From Nitratireductor aestuarii (GTDB taxonomy: Bacteria; Pseudomonadota; Alphaproteobacteria; Rhizobiales; Rhizobiaceae): 64,000 nt of DNA. Position 1 is the first letter of the stretch. The number at the start of each line of letters is the position of its first letter. Location of the stretch: positions 17,357-81,356 of the forward strand of contig NZ_BMIF01000017.1 of NCBI RefSeq assembly GCF_014641695.1, given 5' to 3'. The notes beneath the pieces were generated by a model. That model worked only from the letters and a program-made list of their open reading frames with translations, was not told where the DNA came from and searched no databases. Of this stretch, positions 17,286 to 25,442 are shown piece after piece. A program made the position numbers and the translations under genes.

Positions 17286-17304
17286 TGGCAAGGCGTGCCA
17301 TTTT
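17286..17304 (+). terminator. Weak intrinsic terminator after the Atm1-type gene
   Basis: TGGCA and TGCCA form a five-pair stem with an AGGCG loop, followed by TTTT. It is small, but lies 30 bp after the stop and before psd. Confidence 0.35.
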
Positions 17305-17377
17305 GCCATACTCCCTTTACTATTCGCGCCGAAACCCCCATTTCTAGAGAATTGTTCCCAGCTACAAGCGAGTGAAA

Positions 17378-18073
17378 ATGAGCCTGACCGATACGATCAA
17401 GAAGACGCTTGTGCCGATTCATCGTGAAGGATACCCCTTCATCGCGGCATTCTTCGTCGCATCGCTGTTGCTCGGATTGATCTGGGAGCCGCTCTTCTGG
17501 ATCGGCCTCGTCCTCACTGTCTGGTGCATCTACTTCTACCGCGATCCCGAGCGTTTCACGCCGATAGACGACCAGTTGGTAATCGCACCGGCCGATGGTG
17601 TCGTTTCCTCCGTCGGCCCGGCATTTCCGCCGCAGGAGCTTGGGCTCTCCGGCGAAATGATGCGCGTTTCCATCTTCATGGACGTCTTCTCCTGCCATAT
17701 CAACCGCTCTCCGGTGCGTGGACGTATCTCAATGATCGAACATCGTCCGGGCAAGTTCCTGAATGCCGATCTCGACAAGGCAAGCCAGGAGAATGAGCGT
17801 AACGGCCTGGTCATCGAAACGAGCCACGGTCCCGTGGGCGTCGTGCAGATTGCAGGCCTCGTCGCGCGCCGCATCGTCTGCTGGGCGCAGCCCACAAGCG
17901 AGATCGTCGCTGGCGAACGCTTCGGTCTGATCCGCTTCGGTTCCCGCGTCGACGTTTATCTTCCGGAAGGCGCAAAGCCACGGGTGGCCGTCGGCCAGAC
18001 GGCTGTGGGTGGCGAAACCGTCATTGCCGAGTTCGGCAGCTCTCATCCTGCACCGCTTGTGAGGGTTTCCTGA
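17378..18073 (+). CDS. psd: Phosphatidylserine decarboxylase proenzyme
   Basis: A 231-residue PSD of the short bacterial/archaeal type, with an N-terminal hydrophobic part ([14 protein letters not shown]) and [17 protein letters not shown] and [15 protein letters not shown] blocks. The C-terminal [12 protein letters not shown] holds the GS(S/T) site where self-cleavage creates the pyruvoyl group. It decarboxylates phosphatidylserine to phosphatidylethanolamine in the inner membrane. The next gene, pssA, overlaps its stop by one base and makes the substrate. ATG 17378 is preferred; GTG 17372 is two codons earlier. Confidence 0.94.
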   Translation: MSLTDTIKKTLVPIHREGYPFIAAFFVASLLLGLIWEPLFWIGLVLTVWCIYFYRDPERFTPIDDQLVIAPADGVVSSVGPAFPPQELGLSGEMMRVSIFMDVFSCHINRSPVRGRISMIEHRPGKFLNADLDKASQENERNGLVIETSHGPVGVVQIAGLVARRIVCWAQPTSEIVAGERFGLIRFGSRVDVYLPEGAKPRVAVGQTAVGGETVIAEFGSSHPAPLVRVS

Positions 18074-18900
18074 TGGCGGGGCCTTTCGCTCCGTTCGAGC
18101 CGCACGGCGGCGGCGGCCCCCGCATTCGTGAGATCCCGCTGCGTATGCTCGTGCCGAACATGATCACGGTCACGGCTATCTGCGCAGGCCTCTCGGGAAT
18201 CCGGCTCGCCTTCGAAGGAAGGTACGAAATCGCAGTCATCATGGTTCTGGTGGCGGCCTTCCTCGATGCGATCGACGGTCGCGCTGCGCGCATGCTCAAG
18301 GCGAGCTCCAAGTTCGGTGAGCAGCTGGATTCGCTCGCCGACATCGTCAACTTCGGCGTCGCGCCAGGTCTCGTCCTCTACGCCTATCTTCTGCACGGCG
18401 CGCACGCGTTCGGGTGGATTGCCGCGCTCGTCTTCGCCATTGCCTGCGCGTTGCGCCTTGCTCGCTTCAACGTGGCTCTTGAGGATCCGAACCGTCCCGC
18501 CTGGGAGGGTGACTATTTTGTCGGCGTTCCGGCACCTGCCGGAGGTGTGCTCGTCATGCTGCCCGTCTATTTCGGCTTCCTTGGCTTTCCGACGAACGAC
18601 ACGGTCGCCATCGGCGCCTCCGTCTACACGATCGTCATCGCAATGCTGATGATCAGCCGCCTGCCGGTCTATTCGGGCAAGTCAACCGGAACGCGCATTC
18701 GCCGCGAGTTCGTCATGCCGCTGCTTCTGGTGCTGGTCGCCTATGTGTTCCTGCTTGCAAGCTACACTTGGCAGACCGTCGCGGCTTCCTCCATCGCCTA
18801 CATCATCTTCCTCGGGTTCAGCGCGCGCGCCTATTCACGCCGTGCCATTCGGGAGAAGGAAAAGGAAGAGGCTGCGGCAGATACTGTCAACGAGGGGTGA
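18073..18900 (+). CDS. pssA: CDP-diacylglycerol-serine O-phosphatidyltransferase
   Basis: A 275-residue membrane enzyme with about eight hydrophobic segments. The CDP-alcohol phosphotransferase motif DGx2ARx8Gx3Dx3D is fully matched at DGRAARMLKASSKFGEQLDS followed by LAD. It makes phosphatidylserine from CDP-diacylglycerol and serine and is the step before Psd. This is the membrane-type PssA of alphaproteobacteria and Gram-positives, unlike the soluble E. coli enzyme. The stop of psd and the start here share an A (TGATG). Confidence 0.94.
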   Translation: MAGPFAPFEPHGGGGPRIREIPLRMLVPNMITVTAICAGLSGIRLAFEGRYEIAVIMVLVAAFLDAIDGRAARMLKASSKFGEQLDSLADIVNFGVAPGLVLYAYLLHGAHAFGWIAALVFAIACALRLARFNVALEDPNRPAWEGDYFVGVPAPAGGVLVMLPVYFGFLGFPTNDTVAIGASVYTIVIAMLMISRLPVYSGKSTGTRIRREFVMPLLLVLVAYVFLLASYTWQTVAASSIAYIIFLGFSARAYSRRAIREKEKEEAAADTVNEG

Positions 18901-18914
18901 GGGGGAGAAACTCT

Positions 18915-19020
18915 AGACCAGTTCAGACTTTCACAGAAACTCTGAACTGCTTTACCACTTTGTTTTCTCGCGGTTCCGGACGGAAAACCGGTTTCCACTT
19001 TTCCTGGAACGGCTCAGGGG
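18915..19020. repeat. RIME-like rhizobial intergenic mosaic element
   Basis: The stretch downstream of pssA contains CAGTTCAGA (18919-18927) and TCTGAACTG (18941-18949), a perfect 9-bp inverted repeat. About 30 bp later come ACGGAAAACCGGTTTCCAC and TTTTCCTGGAA, sequences I know to recur between genes in Rhizobium, Sinorhizobium and Agrobacterium. About 100 bp and two palindromic parts agree with the described RIME elements. I saw no second copy in this window. Confidence 0.55.
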
Positions 19021-19028
19021 TATTCCGA

Positions 19029-19062
19029 AGCGCATTGCCAAATTGGCGGTGCGCTTTTTTTC
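19029..19062 (+). terminator. Intrinsic terminator of psd-pssA
   Basis: GCGCATTGCCA and TGGCGGTGCGC pair over eleven positions (two G-T wobbles) with an AAT loop, followed directly by seven T residues (19055-19061). Strong plus-strand terminator shape. Confidence 0.85.
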
Positions 19063-19085
19063 TTTGTCCGCTGAAGCCTACAATC

Positions 19086-19811
19086 TTACAGCGAGGGCTC
19101 GGCTTCCCGGACAGGCGCGATTTCGACGTCGGTGCGGGCATTCAGCAGGTGATTGAACATCGCCATGGCTGCGAGCGGGCGCTCCTGCGCGGACGCTGCG
19201 ATCAGTTCAGCGATCGTCATCGCGGGCAGGGTCTTGATCGTCAGGCGAGGCAGGAGGCTCCTGCGTTTCGTCTTCTCCAGCGAAAACATGCTAGTGGCCG
19301 CGCCTTCGATATAGACTGGAACGATGCGGGCTTCGGCACTGACGGCGATGCGTGAGATAGCGCGGAATAGCCGGAACGTCTTCTGGTCCGGCGCCGGATC
19401 GTCCGGCAGGTAGACGGCCAGGCGACCGCGGCCGCGCAGACGGCGAACCAGCCTCCGGCTCACGAACACATGGTGCGCGTTGAAAACGATTGTGCGCGCC
19501 AGGGTCCGCCACGGATCGAGCCACCAAGCCTTGGCGGAATCGACGTCGAGTATGTGCAGCGTGTCTTCCGGCAGCAGTGACAGCATGAGCGCCGGTTCCA
19601 GCCGCGAACTGTGCCAGATCGCATAGATGACCGGCGGCTGCGCCTTCTGGGCAGTCGCCATGTCCTCGTCGTTCACCCGGAAGAGCACCTTGAACGGCAC
19701 ATAGAGCAGCGCCTGCTGGAAGGTGAGTTTCATTGCTGACATGAGCCAAAGCGCCAAAGCGCTCCAGAGAGCCAGGATCAGGGCAACAATGACAATGGCC
19801 GCTGCTAGCAT
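19086..19811 (-). CDS. PlsC-like lysophospholipid acyltransferase, divergent
   Basis: A 241-residue protein with an N-terminal membrane anchor (VIVALILALWSALALWLM) and an LPLAT-like fold. The catalytic Hx4D motif of PlsC appears altered: IWHSSRLEP gives H-x4-E. The substrate-binding FPEGTR motif is replaced by VYLPDDPAPDQ, and motif IV is VPVYIEGAAT. It may acylate a lysolipid or have lost that activity. It is convergent with psd-pssA, so a lipid role is plausible. Not plsC proper. Confidence 0.65.
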   Translation of the reverse strand: MLAAAIVIVALILALWSALALWLMSAMKLTFQQALLYVPFKVLFRVNDEDMATAQKAQPPVIYAIWHSSRLEPALMLSLLPEDTLHILDVDSAKAWWLDPWRTLARTIVFNAHHVFVSRRLVRRLRGRGRLAVYLPDDPAPDQKTFRLFRAISRIAVSAEARIVPVYIEGAATSMFSLEKTKRRSLLPRLTIKTLPAMTIAELIAASAQERPLAAMAMFNHLLNARTDVEIAPVREAEPSL

Positions 19812-19953
19812 GATCTACCTCTGGATAGGAACGCTTCCTGCAGAAACCCACGTATGGTGAAGTTGCGGCCCTCACGCAGGCGAGGAGCGAGATCTTCACA
19901 GCGGATGGCTAGCCTAACCATAGGTGGGAGGACGTCAACAGCGATTTCTGAGA

Positions 19954-20700
19954 CTACTGCGGCATTTGATAGTGCAGGAACTTGTTCTGCGGGACGTCGA
20001 AGATAGCGCCAGTCTCGGTCACGGAACGACTTGCCAGACGGGCAATTTTGGCAGCAACTTCAAAGGGATGCGGCAACGTGTTCGGGTCTTCGCCGGGCAT
20101 CGCCTGGGCGCGCATCGCGGTGCGCGTTGCACCCGGATTTGCGGCGTTGATCCGCAGTGGAAGATTTTCTGTCTCATGCGCCCAGGAGCGGACGAGTGCT
20201 TCCACAGCTGCCTTTGAGGCGGCATAGGGCCCCCAGAAGGCGCGGGCGGAATGCGCGGCACCCGAAGACAGGACGACAGCGCGTCCGGCTTCGGCAGCGC
20301 GCAGCAGCGGGTCGACCGCGCGTATCAGACGCCACGTCGAGGTGACGTTGATCGCCATGACGCGCTCGAACACCTTAGCTTCCACATGGCCAAGCGGGGA
20401 GATGACGCCGAGGATGCCGGCATTTGCGACCAGAACGTCGAGCTTGCCCCAACGCTCATAGATCGCGCCGCCGAGGCGGTCGATGCCTGCCATGTCGGTG
20501 AGGTCGAGCGGCACCAGTGTAGCCTGGCCGCCAGCCGACTTGATGTCATCGTCGAGCTCTTCCAGTCCACCCGTGGTGCGGGCGACTGCGACGACATGAG
20601 CTCCGGCAGCGGCCAGTTCCTTTGCCAGGAAATAGCCGATGCCGCGCGATGCGCCGGTTACGAGAGCGATCTGCCCGTTAAGGTCGAGAGCTTCAGTCAT
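19954..20700 (-). CDS. SDR-family oxidoreductase
   Basis: A 248-residue short-chain dehydrogenase. The NAD(P)-binding motif is ALVTGASRGIGYF, followed by VANAGILG; the active serine is in VVLSSGAA, and the YxxxK pair is PYAASKAA. The residues after the first strand (VVAVART) suggest NADPH preference. The substrate is unknown. The ATG at 20700 (MTEALDLNGQ) is chosen, with an AAGGACC site rather far upstream; ATG 20727 is an alternative. It follows purF by 45-72 bp on the same strand and probably ends the dnaB-to-purF run. Confidence 0.85.
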   Translation of the reverse strand: MTEALDLNGQIALVTGASRGIGYFLAKELAAAGAHVVAVARTTGGLEELDDDIKSAGGQATLVPLDLTDMAGIDRLGGAIYERWGKLDVLVANAGILGVISPLGHVEAKVFERVMAINVTSTWRLIRAVDPLLRAAEAGRAVVLSSGAAHSARAFWGPYAASKAAVEALVRSWAHETENLPLRINAANPGATRTAMRAQAMPGEDPNTLPHPFEVAAKIARLASRSVTETGAIFDVPQNKFLHYQMPQ

Positions 20701-20772
20701 GGAAGAGATTGGTCCTTCTTGAGACATCAGCCCCCGCCGTATCCACCAGGGGCCAGATGACGCTCCTGGGAA

Positions 20773-22245
20773 TTAGCTGTTGTGGCCGCCGGCCGCGAGC
20801 ACGGACGGATGGCGCAGGTTCTCCGAGCCTTCCTGATCCGTCAGACGGGTCGGGTAGTCCTTGGTGAAGCAGGCGTCGCAATACTGAGGAGCCTCATTGT
20901 TGCGACCAGCTTCGTCCAGCGCACGATAAAGTCCCTCAATGCTGAGGAAGCCCAGCGAGTTGGCGCGGATAAAGTCCGTCATCTCTTCGGTCGTCATGCG
21001 CGAGGCGAGCAGCTTGGAAGCGCTCGGCGTGTCGACGCCGTAGAAGCAGGGCGCGCGGGTGGGCGGCGAAGCGATGCGCATGTGTACTTCCTTCGCGCCA
21101 GCATCGCGCACCATCTGCACGATCTTCTGGCTCGTGGTTCCACGCACGATGGAGTCATCCACCAGAACAACGCGCTTGCCCTCGATCGAGCGGCGGTTGG
21201 CGTTGTGCTTCAGCTTCACGCCCATATGACGGATCGAATCCGTCGGCTGGATGAAGGTACGGCCCACGTAGTGGTTGCGGATGATGCCGAGCTCGAACGG
21301 GATGCCAGCTGCCTGCGCGAAGCCGATGGCAGCAGGCGTACCGGAGTCCGGCACCGGAATGACGATGTCAGCGTCGACGGGATGCTCAAGCGCCAGCTGG
21401 GCGCCGATACGCTTGCGCACTTCGTAGACGTTGTGGCCCTCGACGGAAGAGTCGGGACGGGCAAAGTAGACGTATTCGAAGATGCAGAAGCGGGACGACT
21501 GCGGCTCGAACGGGAAGAAGCTTTCGGTGCCGTGATCGGTGATCACGATCATCTCGCCGGGCTTCACGTCACGAACATAACGGGCACCGATGATGTCGAG
21601 CGCGCAGGTCTCGGAAGCGAGGATGTAGGAGCCGTCGAGATCACCCAGCACCAGCGGGCGGATACCGAGGGGATCACGGCAACCAATCATCTTCTTGTTG
21701 GTGAGCGCCACGAGCGAGAATGCGCCCTCGAGCTGGCGGACGCCGTCGATGAAACGCGCGTTGGTATCTTTCTCCTTGCTGGTCGCAACCAGGTGGAGGA
21801 TCGTCTCGGTGTCGGACGTGGACGAGAAGATTGAGCCCTGCTTCTGCAGGGTGCGCTGGATCGTGCTGGCGTTAGTGAGATTGCCGTTATGGGCGATCGC
21901 AAAGCCGCCGTCGGCGAGTTCCGCGAAGAAGGGCTGGACGTTGCGGAGGCCGGAGCCGCCCGCTGTCGCATAGCGCGTATGGCCAATCGCGCGGCTGCCG
22001 TGAAGGCGCTCGATAACGGCTGGCTTTGTGAAGTTGTCGCTGATCAGGCCGATGTGCCGCTCGACAAAGAACTGGCTGCCATCGAATGAAACGATACCGG
22101 CCGCTTCCTGACCTCTATGCTGGAGCGCATGGAGACCCAGGGCCACGATTGCGGCTGCGTCCTTGCGGCCAAAAATGCCGAAGACGCCACATTCGTCGTG
22201 AAAGTGGTCGTCAGCTTCGTCAGGAAGAATGCATTCATCAGCCAT
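20773..22245 (-). CDS. purF: Amidophosphoribosyltransferase
   Basis: A 490-residue enzyme of purine synthesis that makes phosphoribosylamine from PRPP and glutamine. After an 18-residue propeptide, Cys19 in DECGVFGIFG is the glutamine amidotransferase nucleophile. The phosphoribosyltransferase site is VVLVDDSIVRGTTS. Cysteines in IRSKFCxxC-like positions of the second half (including YCDACFTKDY near the end) fit the Fe-S-containing Bacillus-type PurF. It lies 55 bp after cvpA, a neighbour of purF in many proteobacteria. Confidence 0.95.
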   Translation of the reverse strand: MADECILPDEADDHFHDECGVFGIFGRKDAAAIVALGLHALQHRGQEAAGIVSFDGSQFFVERHIGLISDNFTKPAVIERLHGSRAIGHTRYATAGGSGLRNVQPFFAELADGGFAIAHNGNLTNASTIQRTLQKQGSIFSSTSDTETILHLVATSKEKDTNARFIDGVRQLEGAFSLVALTNKKMIGCRDPLGIRPLVLGDLDGSYILASETCALDIIGARYVRDVKPGEMIVITDHGTESFFPFEPQSSRFCIFEYVYFARPDSSVEGHNVYEVRKRIGAQLALEHPVDADIVIPVPDSGTPAAIGFAQAAGIPFELGIIRNHYVGRTFIQPTDSIRHMGVKLKHNANRRSIEGKRVVLVDDSIVRGTTSQKIVQMVRDAGAKEVHMRIASPPTRAPCFYGVDTPSASKLLASRMTTEEMTDFIRANSLGFLSIEGLYRALDEAGRNNEAPQYCDACFTKDYPTRLTDQEGSENLRHPSVLAAGGHNS

Positions 22246-22300
22246 TGCTGGCGTGCCTCATGTAAGATTTGCAGCGTGTGCGCGGCGGCTCTTCCAGCCG

Positions 22301-22840
22301 TCAGTTACTTGTGGCGGCATCGTCCGCCGAGCGAGGCGACAACCGGTCGAGGATCGACGTTTCCGAGTCATCCGGCAGCAGATCCTTCAAATAGGTTCCA
22401 ACGCCTTCAAGCAAAGGTCTCGACTTTGCTTCCGCGACCCAGGTCGGAGGGTTCGAGCCCAGGAGCCAGGTCAGGAACAGGAAAGCTACGGCCATGACAA
22501 CAATGCCGCGGGCGGCGCCATAGACAAAGCCAAGGGTACGGTCCAGCGCACCGATGCGGGAGTCTATGATGAAGTCCGCCATCTTCATCGTGATGAGCGT
22601 CGCAACGATCAGCACAACGAGGAAAACGCCTGCCGCAGCCAGGGCCAGAGCAATCATCGCGTTGCTAATATGGGGTGTGATGAAGGGCAATACCACCGGA
22701 TAGAGAAAAAATGCCGCAACAGCGGCAATTGCCCATGACGCGATGGATAGAACTTCGCGCGAAAAGCCACGAACCATTGCGAGGATGGCTGAGATCAGTG
22801 TGAATCCGATCAGAATTCCATCAAGAAGCGTTATTGGCAT
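22301..22840 (-). CDS. cvpA: CvpA-family membrane protein
   Basis: A 179-residue protein with four hydrophobic segments and the family patterns LLDGILIGFTLISAILAMVR at the start and DRTLGFVYGAARGIV in the third segment. CvpA was named for colicin V production; it affects envelope homeostasis in several bacteria, but its biochemical role is unclear. A Pro/Asp-rich cytosolic tail ends the protein. It lies between radA and purF on the same strand, the order seen widely. Confidence 0.92.
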   Translation of the reverse strand: MPITLLDGILIGFTLISAILAMVRGFSREVLSIASWAIAAVAAFFLYPVVLPFITPHISNAMIALALAAAGVFLVVLIVATLITMKMADFIIDSRIGALDRTLGFVYGAARGIVVMAVAFLFLTWLLGSNPPTWVAEAKSRPLLEGVGTYLKDLLPDDSETSILDRLSPRSADDAATSN

Positions 22841-22870
22841 TCCTACCCCAATTCGTTTCCGGTCCGGCTT

Positions 22871-24286
22871 TCATTCGTCGCTCTCTGACTTGCCGCCTCT
22901 GGCAACCTTCGAGGCGCCCGCAATCTTTACTACAAGGTCCGCCAGCTCGCGAGGCCTATATGCTCTCGACCAGATACCACCAACAAGCTCTTCATTCCCC
23001 GCGGGCAGAATGGCCTGCGTGAAACCCAGCTTTTCCGATTCCTTCAACCGGCTTGAAGCGTGCGATACGGGCCTTATGGCTCCAGAGAGACTGATTTCGC
23101 CGAAATAGACGCAATCGTGCGGCAGGGCAAGACCAGTCAGGGAGGAGATCAGTGCTGCAGCAACCGCAAGATCGGCCGCCGGCTCGCTGATACGGTAACC
23201 CCCAGCGACGTTGAGATAGACGTCGTGCTGGGAAAAGCGAACGCCGCAATGGGCTTCCAGCACCGCCAATACCATGGAAAGACGCGAGGAATCCCAGCCG
23301 ATGACTGCGCGCCGCGGCGTGCCGAGTGGCGAGGGGGCGACCAGTGCCTGGATTTCGACCAGAAGTGGCCGGGTGCCTTCCATCGCAGCAAACACGGCTG
23401 CACCGGGTGAGGCCGCACTTCGTTCGCCCATAAAAAGCTCGGAGGGGTTCGGAACTTCGCGCAGGCCCTTGTCGCCCATCTCGAAGACGCCGATCTCATC
23501 GGTCGGGCCGAAGCGGTTCTTGACGGTTCTGAGGATCCGGTAGTGATGGCCGCCTTCGCCTTCAAAATAAAGAACGCCATCAACCATGTGCTCAACGACG
23601 CGGGGACCGGCAATCTGGCCTTCCTTGGTGACGTGGCCGACGAGAACGATCGCCGCACCGGTGGACTTGGCGTAGCGGATCATCGCCTGAGCCGAGGCGC
23701 GCACCTGCGTCACCGTGCCGGGGGCGGAATCCGCAAGGTCCGTCCAGAGCGTCTGGATCGAGTCGAGGATGACAAGGTCCGGGCGCTTGCCGTCTTCGAT
23801 CGTCGCAAGAATGTTTTCGACGTTGGTCTCTGCCGCAAGCTCGACGGGCTTATCGGCAACGCCGAGGCGCTGCGCGCGCAGGCGGATCTGCGCGACGGCC
23901 TCTTCGCCCGAAACATAGACGATACGGTAACCCTGCTCCGCCAGAGCTGCTGCAGCCTGGGTCAGCAGTGTGGACTTGCCGATACCGGGGTCACCGCCGA
24001 CCAGAAGGGCGGAACCGCGAACGAATCCGCCGCCGGTCACCCGGTCGAGTTCCTCGATGCGGGTGCGAATGCGCGGTGCGTCCTCTATTTCCCCGGAGAG
24101 CGTGGTGAGCGTCACCGGGGTACCGGCGCGGGCCTTGCGCCCGGTTTGCGGGCCGCTTCCGATGCCGCTCGATGTGCCTTCCTCGATAAGCGTATTCCAC
24201 TCACCGCAGCCGTCACACTTGCCAGCCCAGCGCGCGTGAACGGTGCCACAGTTCTGGCAGATAAATTGGGTGCGGGGCCGGGCCAT
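22871..24286 (-). CDS. radA: DNA repair protein RadA
   Basis: A 471-residue RecA-like ATPase. The N-terminal C4 zinc finger is CQNCGTVHARWAGKCDGCGEW; Walker A is GDPGIGKST; the RadA-specific KNRFG motif appears in VKNRFGPTDEIGVFEM; and the C-terminal Lon-like domain includes DLAVAAALISS. RadA drives branch migration in recombination with RecA. Its start codon shares one base with the stop of alr, so the two are translationally coupled. Confidence 0.95.
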   Translation of the reverse strand: MARPRTQFICQNCGTVHARWAGKCDGCGEWNTLIEEGTSSGIGSGPQTGRKARAGTPVTLTTLSGEIEDAPRIRTRIEELDRVTGGGFVRGSALLVGGDPGIGKSTLLTQAAAALAEQGYRIVYVSGEEAVAQIRLRAQRLGVADKPVELAAETNVENILATIEDGKRPDLVILDSIQTLWTDLADSAPGTVTQVRASAQAMIRYAKSTGAAIVLVGHVTKEGQIAGPRVVEHMVDGVLYFEGEGGHHYRILRTVKNRFGPTDEIGVFEMGDKGLREVPNPSELFMGERSAASPGAAVFAAMEGTRPLLVEIQALVAPSPLGTPRRAVIGWDSSRLSMVLAVLEAHCGVRFSQHDVYLNVAGGYRISEPAADLAVAAALISSLTGLALPHDCVYFGEISLSGAIRPVSHASSRLKESEKLGFTQAILPAGNEELVGGIWSRAYRPRELADLVVKIAGASKVARGGKSESDE

Positions 24287-25440
24287 CAGCGCTCGTTTCT
24301 CACATATTCCCGGTAGTACCGCTGGCCGAGAGACGTCAGCAGCTCATAGGAGATGGTCCCGCAGACTTCCGCAACCTCGTCGACAGGAATGTTCTTGCCG
24401 AAGAGTTCAGCCATGTCGCCGATTGACACGGCGTCTGGTCCCAGCTCGGTCACGTCAAAAAGCGTCAGGTCCATGGAAATGCGGCCGATCACGGGGACGC
24501 GCTGGCCATTGACGAAGGCATAAGCCTGCCTGCTTCCGGGCTTTGCGGCATGGGATGTAACCGCGCGATGATAGCCGTCGGCATAGCCGGTGGAGCCGAC
24601 CGCGATGATTGAATCACGATGCACGGGCGTCGCTCCATAGCCAACGGTTTGGCCGGCAGGGACATGCTTGATCTGCGCAATGCGGGAAAGCGCGGTGACG
24701 ACGGAACGCAATGGGCTGTTCATGCCAGCAATGGGCGTGCCGCCATAGAGTGCTATGCCCGGACGGACCACGTCGCAAAGATAGTCTCCGCCGAGGAACA
24801 CACCGGCCGAGTTGGCGATGCTGGCTTCTGCCTCGGGAAAGAGTGCGCGCAGCTGATTGAACCGCTGCAACTGTTCGGCGCTCATTGGATGACCGGGAGC
24901 GTCCGCGCAGGCCAGATGCGTCATGACGATAAGCGGCGTCAGAGCCGACGTCAGCGCGTTCTCTTCGGCGAACTGGCGGACGTTGTCTGCGGTCAGACCA
25001 AGACGGTTGATGCCCGATTCCACGTGCAGCACGCAGGGGCGGGGAACGTCATTGTCCCAGCCATAGGCTTCCCACATGGAAACGTCAGACAAGGAATTCA
25101 GCACCGGGATCAGGCGATGGGCGCAGTACACCGCGGCCGCCTCGGCACCGAACAAGCCGTTGAACACATAGATTTCCGCGTCCGGCAGGACATGGCGCAG
25201 CGCAACCCCTTCAGCTGGGAGCGCCACGAAGAAGCGGCGGCAGCCTGCTTCCCACAGGGTGCGGGCCACAGGCTCGATGCCGAGCCCATAGGCGTCCGCC
25301 TTCACGACGCCCGCCACTTCGGCGGGCTCTGCCAGTTCCTTCAGCAGGCGGTAGTTGTAGGCCAACGCGTCGAGATCGATGACAAGATGCCCCCCGGCGA
25401 TGAGCGGTCCAGGCTGACCTATGCTTGTTGTATTGACCAC
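24286..25440 (-). CDS. alr: Alanine racemase
   Basis: A 384-residue PLP enzyme that supplies D-alanine for peptidoglycan. The PLP lysine is Lys47 in GVVKADAYGLG; the second catalytic tyrosine is in VGYGATPVHRDS. An arginine near HVESGINRLG fits the site that tunes the PLP nitrogen. It lies between dnaB and radA, with two bases between it and dnaB, so it belongs to the same operon. Confidence 0.94.
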   Translation of the reverse strand: MVNTTSIGQPGPLIAGGHLVIDLDALAYNYRLLKELAEPAEVAGVVKADAYGLGIEPVARTLWEAGCRRFFVALPAEGVALRHVLPDAEIYVFNGLFGAEAAAVYCAHRLIPVLNSLSDVSMWEAYGWDNDVPRPCVLHVESGINRLGLTADNVRQFAEENALTSALTPLIVMTHLACADAPGHPMSAEQLQRFNQLRALFPEAEASIANSAGVFLGGDYLCDVVRPGIALYGGTPIAGMNSPLRSVVTALSRIAQIKHVPAGQTVGYGATPVHRDSIIAVGSTGYADGYHRAVTSHAAKPGSRQAYAFVNGQRVPVIGRISMDLTLFDVTELGPDAVSIGDMAELFGKNIPVDEVAEVCGTISYELLTSLGQRYYREYVRNER

Positions 25441-25442
25441 AA

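Noticed and set aside
22440..22460. GGTTCGAGCCC, T-arm-like sequence
   Set aside because: It lies inside cvpA in a coding frame and no cloverleaf can be built around it.
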